Source: Pseudotabrizicola sp. (GTDB lineage: Bacteria; Pseudomonadota; Alphaproteobacteria; Rhodobacterales; Rhodobacteraceae). Taken from it: 54,869 nucleotides of DNA. Where the stretch lies: assembly GCF_030684215.1 (NCBI RefSeq), contig NZ_JAUXOV010000045.1, forward strand, positions 1-54,869, written 5' to 3'. Each line of letters opens with the position of its first letter. The stretch's first letter is position 1. Under the pieces are notes generated by a model that did not search any database, was not told the DNA's origin, and worked only from the letters and a program-made list of their open reading frames with translations. Below are positions 33,723 to 41,533 of the stretch, one piece after another. The translations under genes were made by a program, and so were the position numbers.

Positions 33723-35038
33723 CCGACGAGACCCAAGCCGAAAAGCTCACCGCCCGCATGGAGCGTATGAAACCTTCTGAGGCCCCGAAGCGCGGTCGGG
33801 GCATAAACCCTTACGCCCTTTCCGCCGTCACGGCCGTGGCCGGCGTTGGTGTTGGGGCCTGGCTGGTGCTGGCTGCACCCGATGCTCCTGCCCCAGCACC
33901 CGCCATCGAGACGGCCTCGGTCAGCGATTTTCAGGGCGATGGCACGGGAACGGATGGGTTCAGCGTCTCACGGCCAAAGCCGCAGATCGTCCCGGCGGCA
34001 CCAGACACCTCGGAGGCAGAACGGCTGCAGGCCGAGATCGAGGCGCTCAATTCCCAGATCGCCGATCTCAAGGCCAATCCCGTGACCGTCACCGACGAGG
34101 CAGCACTGGCAGACCTCAAAGCGCAGGTTGCGGCCCTCGATGCCGATGCAAAGGCCCGCGCGGCAGCCCTCTCCGAACTTGAGCGCGAAAACATTCGGCT
34201 GCAGACCGAGCTCGAGACTAAGGCGCTGATCGACGGCGACAGTGAGGCCGAAGCCGCTCGTGCCCGGGAAGAAGAACTGGCCCGGCGCAGGCAGGAAGCC
34301 GAAATGCTAAACGAGGCGCAAATCCATTCCGACATGGTGGCCCTGCGCTCCAGCATGGATATGGGCTTTGAGCCTGGCGCCGCGGCCCCTGCCCCGGGTG
34401 CGCCGGGACAAGCCGCCACCGGCGATGATGCATTCCGCAGGGCGGGCGCAAAGGCGGCTGAAGTCCGACAAGCCGAGGTCATCGCCGATCCAGCCCATAC
34501 CGTCATGCAGGGCACGTTGATTGAGGCGGCCCTAGAGACCGCGATCAGCACGGATCTGGCAGGAAATGTCTCTGCCATCGTCAGCCACGATGTCTGGTCG
34601 TTTGATATGTCCCGCGTGCTGATCCCGCGCGGCTCGCGTCTCTTCGGGCGCTACGATTCCGAAGTTGATGCCGGACAGCGGCGTGTGCTGATCGCCTGGG
34701 ACCGGCTGGTTACAACTGACGGTCAATCCGTCACGCTTGCGGCATATGGCACCGACCGCATTGGGCGCTCGGGTCTTCCCGGCGCCGTCCGAAACCACTT
34801 CCTCCAGCGCTTTGGCACGGCCGCTCTGATTTCCCTGATTGGTGCCGTGCCAACACTGGCAGCCGACAAATACGCGGCCAATGAGGTGGCCTCTGACACC
34901 GCCGAAAACGTCGGCACCGATCTCGGCGAGGCGGTCAACACGGTGATGGCCGACTACCTCAGCATCCCGCCAACGATCAGCGTCGACCAGGGCGCAGTCG
35001 TGATGATCCGTGTCGATGCAGATCTGGCGTTTTACTGA
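33719..35038 (+). CDS. virB10: VirB10-like T4SS core protein
   Basis: A 439-residue protein: short cytoplasmic N-terminus, one membrane helix (YALSAVTAVAGVGVGAWLVL), a Pro/Ala-rich linker, a long Ala/Glu coiled coil (about residues 100-205) and the C-terminal TrbI/VirB10 beta-barrel domain. The latter contains MQGTLIEAALETAISTDLAG, SRVLIPRGSRLFGRYDS-type motifs and a final MIRVDADLAF. It spans the envelope and links the inner and outer complexes. The coiled coil is rather long. The stop overlaps virB11. Confidence 0.94.
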   Translation: MTDETQAEKLTARMERMKPSEAPKRGRGINPYALSAVTAVAGVGVGAWLVLAAPDAPAPAPAIETASVSDFQGDGTGTDGFSVSRPKPQIVPAAPDTSEAERLQAEIEALNSQIADLKANPVTVTDEAALADLKAQVAALDADAKARAAALSELERENIRLQTELETKALIDGDSEAEAARAREEELARRRQEAEMLNEAQIHSDMVALRSSMDMGFEPGAAAPAPGAPGQAATGDDAFRRAGAKAAEVRQAEVIADPAHTVMQGTLIEAALETAISTDLAGNVSAIVSHDVWSFDMSRVLIPRGSRLFGRYDSEVDAGQRRVLIAWDRLVTTDGQSVTLAAYGTDRIGRSGLPGAVRNHFLQRFGTAALISLIGAVPTLAADKYAANEVASDTAENVGTDLGEAVNTVMADYLSIPPTISVDQGAVVMIRVDADLAFY

Positions 35039-36024
35039 TGAGTTATCTCGACACCTATCTCGGGCAGCTCGATGCCGCCCTGTCGGACCAAGCCGTCATG
35101 GAACTGGCGATCAATGCCGATGGGTCGATCTGGCTGGAGCGCGCGGGGCAAATCCATATGACCCCAAGCGGCCTTGCCGCGCTGCCCGCGCGGTCCGTGC
35201 GCGATTTGGCCTCCCAGATTGCCAATTCGACCTCGAACACCTTCACGGAAACTTCGCCTCTGGTTTCCGCAGCCGTGCGCTATCGCGATCTGATGCTGCG
35301 CTGTCAGGTGGTGGGCAGCCCTGCTGTCTCGGGCGGCACAGTGATCGGTATCCGGGTGTTTCGCTCCCGGCAGGGTGATGTGAAGCGGACGGCAAAATCC
35401 TTCAGCTTTCTGCGCGGCCAAGAAAACTCCCTGGAAGAGGAACGCCGCGCGATGGTGGCTGAGATCCGTGCCAGATCGGAAGGGGCGGATGTCGAGGCGT
35501 TCTTGGGCAAACTGGTGTCTGAGCGGCTGAATGTCATCGTCTCGGGCGGCACCTCAACCGGCAAAACCGAGCTGGGCCGTAAGCTTCTGGAAATGGTCGC
35601 CTCCGATGAGCGCATCGTCACGATCGAGGATTCCCTCGAACTTCTGCCCGGCCAGCCCAATACCGTGAGCCTGATCGCGCAGCGCGATGAAGGTTCGCCC
35701 CGCTCTGCCGACAAGCTCTTGCAGGCCACACTGCGCTTGCGACCGGACCGGATCATTCTGGGCGAATTGCGCGGGGCTGAGGCCGCGACGTTTCTGGACG
35801 CGATCAACACCGGGCATTCGGGTTCCTTCACCACGTTGCACGCCCATTCCGCTCGCAAGGCAATGGACCGGTTGGCGCTTTTGGTGATGGCCCAGGGCAC
35901 CAAGCTCAGTTTTGGCGAGGTCATCCGATACCTTCAGACTTCGATCGACGTGATCCTGCAGATGGGCCGCATTGGCGATCAGCGCGGGATCATGGAGATG
36001 TATTTCCCCGGCCTCGACGACTGA
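35038..36024 (+). CDS. virB11: VirB11 traffic ATPase
   Basis: A 328-residue cytoplasmic hexameric ATPase. The N-terminal domain includes ELAINADGSIWLERAGQ; Walker A is SGGTSTGKTE (about residue 171); the Asp box IVTIEDSLEL and Walker B RIILGELRGAEA follow, with the His box SGSFTTLHAHSA after them. It switches the system between pilus assembly and DNA export. It starts within the virB10 stop and ends 71 bases before the relaxase-tail-like gene. Confidence 0.95.
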   Translation: MSYLDTYLGQLDAALSDQAVMELAINADGSIWLERAGQIHMTPSGLAALPARSVRDLASQIANSTSNTFTETSPLVSAAVRYRDLMLRCQVVGSPAVSGGTVIGIRVFRSRQGDVKRTAKSFSFLRGQENSLEEERRAMVAEIRARSEGADVEAFLGKLVSERLNVIVSGGTSTGKTELGRKLLEMVASDERIVTIEDSLELLPGQPNTVSLIAQRDEGSPRSADKLLQATLRLRPDRIILGELRGAEAATFLDAINTGHSGSFTTLHAHSARKAMDRLALLVMAQGTKLSFGEVIRYLQTSIDVILQMGRIGDQRGIMEMYFPGLDD

Positions 36025-36095
36025 CGCCGCCGCAGCGCCCGACCGCGCCCTCCCCTTCTCTTCCCCATTTCCGGCTCTTTGCCCGCAGGTACCCC

Positions 36096-38273
36096 ATGGA
36101 AAACGACATAAATACAAGCGCGGCGCGCCCGGAAACAGAGCGTAGCGATGCGGAGCACTCTGCCACCGACCGACCCAAAGAATACTTCTCGGTCAGGCTA
36201 ACCCTATCGGGAGCCGCGCAAGAATTCGAAGATCCCCGCCAGGCGGGCGAAGCGTTCTTTCGCGCCGATCCAGCCGAGCGGCCATCAGTGGCGCATATTG
36301 ATGGCAACACGGCCCGCACCATGGCCCGGACAGAGATTCACGGGGTCCATGAAAGCGGCGAGACGCGGTATTTCAAAAGTCTGCCGGACTCGCATGCAGC
36401 CGACGCCGAGTTCCGCGCCGGGTTCCTCAATGCGATGGAGGCCTCGCTGACGGAGCGGTTGGGCAAAGTCGAGTGGGGCAAGGATGGCCCCGCTGTGACC
36501 GAGCGGCTTGATACAGGCCTGAGAGATGATCTCGAGGCCTTCGCCCGCCGCGCACCAGAAAAGGCAGCGACGCTTTGGGCGGACCACAGTGACGCGGTTC
36601 CGCCCGGGCCGGAATTGCGCGCGGCGGTGCAAGCCCGGGAGGACGTGGCGGATCGAGAGGTAACCGCCTACCAAAACGCCCTTGCCGAAAAGCCACCCAT
36701 CATCGCCACAGGCGATTGGGTCACCACCGATGCAAATGTCGAGCTACGGCCCGTGGCGGTGGCTACCGATCGGGGCATTCATACGGGCTACGAGGCAAAT
36801 CTGCCGGGAGGGGAGAATGAGCTTACCGTTTCTGAGCGCACTTTCCCGAATTCCCGCGAGGCCCTGCGCCATGCCTATGACTTCTATGAAGGGGGCGAAG
36901 AAGGGCTTGAGCTGGCGGTAAAGCGCGCGTCAGAAATGGCCCGCGATCTGGTGGAAGAACCCGATCGCGGGCCGGAAGGGCTTGTCCTTGAGCATCGGCC
37001 TCAGCCCGCGTTCGCCCGTCCCGAGACTGCGATCTATGCGGGAGATGATGCGCAACTAGTCCTGACCCTTGGCCGGGACACTGAAGACACCCGCGATCTG
37101 GCCGAGCGGCTGGTTGCCGACCCAGAATTTCGGAAGATGGTGGCCGATCATATCCCCGATGCTGAGGCCACGATTGGCACCGGTCGTTTTGTCGACGGCG
37201 AAGGCTCCGCAGGATTTCTGCCCGATGAACTTCTGGCCGTCACCTCCTATGGTCGCGATGGCGGCGCCGAGGTTCTGGCCAAGTTTCCCGATGAAGGGCC
37301 GCTCAGTGAAGCCTTGGCCAAGCATTTGGCGCAAAGCCCAGTGATGGCGGCCCATGTCGAAGAAGAACGGCAGCGGAGCGACTTTGCGGCTGACCCGCCG
37401 CGGGCCTTATCGGCCTGGGTGGCGCAATCGACAGCCCAGATCGACCGATTGCCGTCGGACCGACAAGACGACCTGCGATCCGAAATGCAGGGGATCGCCA
37501 AAGAGGCGGCGGCAGCCTTTGGGCTGGATCGGGAGCCGGCCGAAATAGCAGCCCCGCCCCGTTCGACGCTTTACAGCACCTCCATTGGCGCAAACACGTT
37601 GGCGATTGCCGGGGCCGAGAAAGACCTCGACGAAAGCAGTGCCAAGATGTTGAGCGCTACTTTGAGTTTATATGCGAACATCGCTGGGATCGATTTCAAG
37701 AAGCTTGAGGCGCGACTTGAAGCGGGGGCTGCCAACGCCCGCGAAGAAGAATCGTGGGTGAAGTCCGATATTGCCGATGTCGCCAAGCGGCATGGCTTTG
37801 ATCTCAGCAGCGCCCAAGGTCGCAGTTCGGCGGCCGAGCGGGTGGATCGTTTTTACGAGCGTGCAGCCGAATTGATCCAGTCCGCCCGCAGCATTGAAGT
37901 TACCCGTGGACCTGACCCGCTGGTTGAGGCCTTAGGTTCACTGGCGCGCGTCCATGCCAGCCAGGGATCCGTCGCCTTCCGCAGCGAAAATCAAGCGCGG
38001 GATTTCGCAGAAGAAATGAAGGAGCGCTATGGGGCCTCCGTTCTAAAGGACATCGCTGCGGGCCGTACCGAGGCACTGGCCAAGGATGTGGCGGACCCGG
38101 CCGCACGGGCCGCGATGGCCATTGCCGTCGTCTCCGCTGCCAAAGAGCATCCCTCGCTTGGTATCAGCGCGCATGAAGCAGAGGCGGCGGAACGCAGAAT
38201 GGTGGCGCAAGCGGCGTCGCGACCGCCGGAACACGCGCGGGCACATGCTCACGATCAAGATCGGGAGTTTTGA
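36096..38273 (+). CDS. Large protein sharing the C-terminal third of the relaxase; possible T4SS substrate
   Basis: A 725-residue soluble protein between virB11 and virD4. Residues about 436-700 align over their whole length with residues about 328-595 of the relaxase at 51834-53657. Shared segments are (L/F)S(A/G)W(V/M)A; LY(S/A)T; RLE(A/T)GAANA followed by W(V/R)(K/R)SD; RFYE(R/T)AA(E/K)L; GSLARVHASQGSVAFR against GAMGRIMQTDGKVEFR; RYG; ASGRT(E/D)ALA; and a final EA-x-x-AER. The relaxase nuclease motifs are absent. The N-terminal 430 residues form two or more unknown domains (SVRLTLSGAAQEFEDPRQAG; later NVELRPVAVATDRGIHTGYE). Relaxase C-termini carry T4SS export signals in other systems, so this may be a co-transferred protein or a relaxosome accessory. 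Large polyvalent proteins of mobile elements are another comparison. The His-rich end (ARAHAHDQD) is unusual. Confidence 0.75.
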   Translation: MENDINTSAARPETERSDAEHSATDRPKEYFSVRLTLSGAAQEFEDPRQAGEAFFRADPAERPSVAHIDGNTARTMARTEIHGVHESGETRYFKSLPDSHAADAEFRAGFLNAMEASLTERLGKVEWGKDGPAVTERLDTGLRDDLEAFARRAPEKAATLWADHSDAVPPGPELRAAVQAREDVADREVTAYQNALAEKPPIIATGDWVTTDANVELRPVAVATDRGIHTGYEANLPGGENELTVSERTFPNSREALRHAYDFYEGGEEGLELAVKRASEMARDLVEEPDRGPEGLVLEHRPQPAFARPETAIYAGDDAQLVLTLGRDTEDTRDLAERLVADPEFRKMVADHIPDAEATIGTGRFVDGEGSAGFLPDELLAVTSYGRDGGAEVLAKFPDEGPLSEALAKHLAQSPVMAAHVEEERQRSDFAADPPRALSAWVAQSTAQIDRLPSDRQDDLRSEMQGIAKEAAAAFGLDREPAEIAAPPRSTLYSTSIGANTLAIAGAEKDLDESSAKMLSATLSLYANIAGIDFKKLEARLEAGAANAREEESWVKSDIADVAKRHGFDLSSAQGRSSAAERVDRFYERAAELIQSARSIEVTRGPDPLVEALGSLARVHASQGSVAFRSENQARDFAEEMKERYGASVLKDIAAGRTEALAKDVADPAARAAMAIAVVSAAKEHPSLGISAHEAEAAERRMVAQAASRPPEHARAHAHDQDREF

Positions 38274-38275
38274 TC

Positions 38276-40267
38276 ATGCAACGCATTGCTTTGCTGCTTC
38301 CCCTTGGTCTCACATCCGGCCTGATGGTTGGTCTTATTGCTGGTGGCCTTGTCCTCAACCTGATCTTGGGCCGCGATCCGAATGCGACCGGCATCTTTGT
38401 CCTGATCGCAGAGTTTCCCGGTTTTGCCCGGTTGACCTCCGTGCCCTGGGTCCTGCCTTGGCAAATTGTCGGCGCATCAACTGTGCTCTTCACGATTGCC
38501 GCCGTCGCCCTAACCTTCCGCCAACAGCTCACAGAATACGGTCAGGCCAAGTTCCAGGCGCGCGCGGAGATGAAGACGAATGGCCTCCTGCAGCCCTTGG
38601 GCGCGGGGATGGTCTTCGGCAAGCTGGGCGCCCCTTCAAAGACCGCGCCTTATGTCAGCGCCACCTTCCAGAAATTCCCGCATTGCCTCGTTGTGGCACC
38701 CACCCGGGCCGGTAAAGGCGTGGGCTATGTTATCCCGAACACGATTCTGTTCAACGGCAGCATCGTCGTCCTCGATGTGAAGGGCGAGATATTCGAGGCC
38801 ACTTCGCGGCACCGGCAGGCCGAAGGCGACGCAGTCTATCGCTTTTCGCCCTTCGATTTTGAGCATCCGACCCATCGCTACAATCCGCTTGAGCGCGTCG
38901 CCCGCATAGAAAATCTTGAGCAGCGCTATACTGAACTGGCAAAGATCTCGGACTACTTTTTGACGGTTTCGGACAAGGGAACCGCTGGCGACTTTTTGAC
39001 TGAAGGGCGTGAGCTTTTCGTAGCCGCTGGCCTTCTGGCCATTGAGCGCGGCAAGCCAACGATCGGTGAGATAAGCCGCATTCTCTTTGGCCGGGGGGCG
39101 ACCCAAGAGGTTTACGGCGAGCATGCCGAGGAGGTGAAACACCCCAATGCCGCCCAGACTTTCCGGAAGTTCGCAGGGTATTCCGACCGGACGTTGTCTT
39201 CGCATGCCTCGGTTCTTGGCGGCGCGGGCATGACGCTTTGGAACAACCCGGCTGTAGATCGCGCGACATCTGGCAATGACTTTTCCTTTGCCGATCTGCG
39301 TAAGCGCCCGATGTCGATCTATGTCGTGGTCAATGCCGACGACATTCGCACCCTGTCGCCTCTGGTGCGCTTGTTCTTCGGCGAGCTCATCGCCACCATG
39401 CGCTCCACCCTCCCCGACCCGAAATCAGAGCCCTGGCCTGTCATGGTCATGCTGGATGAGTTCGACCAGCTCGGGCCGATGCCGATTGTTGAACAGGCCC
39501 TGAAGCAGCTCGCTGGTCATGGCGCTCGGGTTTCGATCATCACCCAGTCGATCCCCGGTCTCGATAACATCTATGGCGAGAATGTCCGCCTGTCGCTCGA
39601 ATCCGCCGCCGGAATGAAGCTCTACCTCGCGGCAAACGACAAAAAGACGGCGGGGGAGATTTCGGACGCCTTGGGCAAGACGACGAAGCTTTCCGTGTCG
39701 GATAGTGTTTCTCGGGACAGGGATTTCATGCAGCGGCGATCGGTCAGTCGGCGGATGGAGGAGCGGCCACTTCTGACCCCCGACGAGGTGCGGCGGCTGA
39801 GCCCGGATCAGGCAATTCTCATCCCGGAACGGCAGAACCCGCTCTTGGTTCACCGGATCGTCTACTTCCAGGACCCTACCTTCAAGAAGTTGTTCGATGC
39901 CCAAAAGGGTGCCCTGCCCTATCCGCCCAAGGAAGCTGCGGACGTGCAGGTGTTGACCCAACGGATGGAGGCGTTGGAACGGCGAATGGCCGAAAGGATG
40001 CTGGTGGATTTTGTGCGGCCGGAGAAGACAAAGGCTGAAGCCGCGGTTGAACCTGAGCCGAAACTGGCGGCCGAGATTGTGGCGCGGGATGAGATAGCGC
40101 CAGAGGCCGAGCTGGCTGCAGTCAATGCTGACGTGCTCGCCACGGTGGAACAGGCCGAAGCCATCGCAGAGCCCGAGGTTGATCTCGCAGCCTTGAGACC
40201 ACCCATCACAATCGCGGTCTCAAAGATGAGCAAGTTCTCCCACAGCCTCGCAGGCTTTGAGCTTTGA
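38276..40267 (+). CDS. virD4: VirD4-type coupling protein
   Basis: A 663-residue inner-membrane ATPase that recruits the relaxase-DNA complex to the channel. It has two N-terminal helices, Walker A APTRAGKGVG (about residue 141), IVVLDVKGEIFE, Walker B VMVMLDEFDQLG (about residue 390) and ITQSIPGLDNIYG. An acidic Ala/Glu-rich tail of about 100 residues follows. The start overlaps no gene but lies 2 bases after the relaxase-tail-like gene; GGAG precedes the ATG. An in-frame TTG at 38270 is possible. The acidic tail may be the substrate-docking arm. Confidence 0.94.
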   Translation: MQRIALLLPLGLTSGLMVGLIAGGLVLNLILGRDPNATGIFVLIAEFPGFARLTSVPWVLPWQIVGASTVLFTIAAVALTFRQQLTEYGQAKFQARAEMKTNGLLQPLGAGMVFGKLGAPSKTAPYVSATFQKFPHCLVVAPTRAGKGVGYVIPNTILFNGSIVVLDVKGEIFEATSRHRQAEGDAVYRFSPFDFEHPTHRYNPLERVARIENLEQRYTELAKISDYFLTVSDKGTAGDFLTEGRELFVAAGLLAIERGKPTIGEISRILFGRGATQEVYGEHAEEVKHPNAAQTFRKFAGYSDRTLSSHASVLGGAGMTLWNNPAVDRATSGNDFSFADLRKRPMSIYVVVNADDIRTLSPLVRLFFGELIATMRSTLPDPKSEPWPVMVMLDEFDQLGPMPIVEQALKQLAGHGARVSIITQSIPGLDNIYGENVRLSLESAAGMKLYLAANDKKTAGEISDALGKTTKLSVSDSVSRDRDFMQRRSVSRRMEERPLLTPDEVRRLSPDQAILIPERQNPLLVHRIVYFQDPTFKKLFDAQKGALPYPPKEAADVQVLTQRMEALERRMAERMLVDFVRPEKTKAEAAVEPEPKLAAEIVARDEIAPEAELAAVNADVLATVEQAEAIAEPEVDLAALRPPITIAVSKMSKFSHSLAGFEL

Positions 40268-40439
40268 CGCCATGCGGTGATTAGCTCCGGCCTAGTTCGT
40301 GTAACTGAGCAGGCCATGGGCCTTGCGGATTCAGGCATTCTCCCGCTTCGGGGACGATGGTCTTCAATGAAAATACTAGACCAAACGGCCTTACCCGTGC
40401 GAAGGAGAGCACCTTTTCCAATGCCCACGAGGATTTGCC

Positions 40440-41060
40440 ATGCGACCCGGTCGCCCCACGCCCTTGACCCTGACGCGCCGCGCGCTCGGCACCCGGCTTG
40501 CTGGGTTTGCCGCCGCTATCGGCTTTGGGCAAAGTGCAGCGACCAGCGTGGCCGCCCAACCAGCGTCTGCTTTGGATCACGAACTGCGTGATGCAGCCCT
40601 CAGGGGTCTCGCCTTGGCAAGCCATCGCGGCGATCCGGTGGCCGCAGCCGCTGCAGAGGCAACGCTTGCCCGGCTAGCGGAAACCGATCCTGAAGCCGCC
40701 ATTCTCGGCCGCATCTACCAGTTGCTGGACGTCCGCCCGGCCGCCTATTGGCACGGAGATCTGCCCGCGGCCGCGGCAGCAGATCTTTCCGCGCTCCACC
40801 GGGCGATCCGTGCCAGCCAGCCGGTCGCCTTCGGATACACCGACCTTTCCGGACAAGAGACGACGCGCACGGTCCTGCCCCTAGCCTTGGTGCATCCGCC
40901 CCAAGGGGTGAAAGTGCTTGCCTGGTGCGAGGAACGCAGGGATTTTCGCCAATTCTTCGTGCGCGCCATGCAGGGGCTAACGCTCAGGGAGGGTGAATTC
41001 AGCAGGGATCGGTTGGCACTTCTGCGAGGACTGTTGGACAAAGAGGCCGCTCGCGCCTGA
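40440..41060 (+). CDS. WYL-domain protein without a DNA-binding domain
   Basis: A 206-residue product. Its C-terminal third is a WYL-type domain: LHRAIRASQPVAFGYTDLSG, then TVLPLALVHPPQGVKVLAWC and RDFRQFFVRAMQGL. WYL domains bind nucleic-acid or nucleotide ligands and control phage-defence and DNA-damage genes, but normally follow a winged helix. Here the N-terminus instead has TLTRRALGTRLAGFAAAIG and an Ala-rich end that look like a Tat-type signal. Either it is exported, which would be new for this domain, or the N-terminus is a helical adaptor. It is the first gene after virD4 and faces the defence genes. Confidence 0.65.
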   Translation: MRPGRPTPLTLTRRALGTRLAGFAAAIGFGQSAATSVAAQPASALDHELRDAALRGLALASHRGDPVAAAAAEATLARLAETDPEAAILGRIYQLLDVRPAAYWHGDLPAAAAADLSALHRAIRASQPVAFGYTDLSGQETTRTVLPLALVHPPQGVKVLAWCEERRDFRQFFVRAMQGLTLREGEFSRDRLALLRGLLDKEAARA

Positions 41061-41247
41061 CTGCTCGGCAAGTTGTTGACGCAAGAGGCTGGGGTTTTGT
41101 GACTTGTGCTACGCAAATTAGCAACCAGCCGCGCTATAGCAAAACGGAGGTTGGGTTACCTGGCACATGCTGACAAATGGGCAGGCGGAAGGCTGAAGAC
41201 CATTGAAGCCTGATTGCTCTTCATCTCGCGGATCCCTCTAGGCAAAT

Positions 41248-41266
41248 GTGTATCCATTGGCTACAC
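41248..41266. promoter_or_regulatory. Palindromic operator upstream of the small RHH-like gene
   Basis: A 19-base palindrome, GTGTA-x-CCA-x-TGG-x-TACAC, ends 7 bases before the ATG at 41274. A site this close to the start suggests autorepression by the small protein that follows. It overlaps the likely promoter (TGTGTAT-type sequence). Ownership is inferred from position. Confidence 0.6.
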
Positions 41267-41273
41267 TCCCGGT

Positions 41274-41468
41274 ATGCCAAAAAAAGATGTCGGCTTGCGC
41301 ATCAGGTTGAACCGGGAGCTTCGAGACGAGTTCGTCGAAGCGTGCAAATCCCATGATCTTCCGGCGGCGCAGGTACTAAGAGGATTCATGCGCGAGTATG
41401 TCGTCAAAAACGTAGTGTCCTCCGCCAGCCGAATTCGACAGCGAGAATCAAGAGGGAACGAAGAATGA
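41274..41468 (+). CDS. Small ribbon-helix-helix-like protein
   Basis: A 64-residue basic protein, MPKKDVGLRIRLNRELRDEF then VEACKSHDLPAAQVLRGFMREYV. A short beta strand followed by two helices is the RHH/Arc plan. Such proteins act as antitoxins or plasmid regulators and bind palindromes, and one lies immediately upstream. No matching toxin is seen directly downstream; the next large gene is the GHKL ATPase, so it may instead regulate the defence genes. An upstream in-frame start (41214) has no support. Confidence 0.7.
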   Translation: MPKKDVGLRIRLNRELRDEFVEACKSHDLPAAQVLRGFMREYVVKNVVSSASRIRQRESRGNEE

Positions 41469-41533
41469 CGTCGGGGAGCGGGTCCAATGACAGAGCCAAC
41501 GATGGCCCGACCGATGTAAGCGAGATGGCATGA
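41465..41533 (+). CDS. Possible 22-residue coupling ORF
   Basis: An ATG overlapping the RHH-like stop (ATGA) opens a 22-codon frame (MTSGSGSNDRANDGPTDVSE, then MA) whose stop overlaps the ATG of the GHKL gene. The double overlap would let ribosomes pass from the regulator to the ATPase gene. The peptide is low in complexity, so it may simply be a translational bridge or chance. Confidence 0.25.
   Translation: MTSGSGSNDRANDGPTDVSEMA

Noticed and set aside
41274-41533. Toxin-antitoxin pair
   Set aside because: The RHH-like protein and palindrome look like an antitoxin and its operator, but no small toxin gene lies next to it; the next gene is a 668-residue ATPase.
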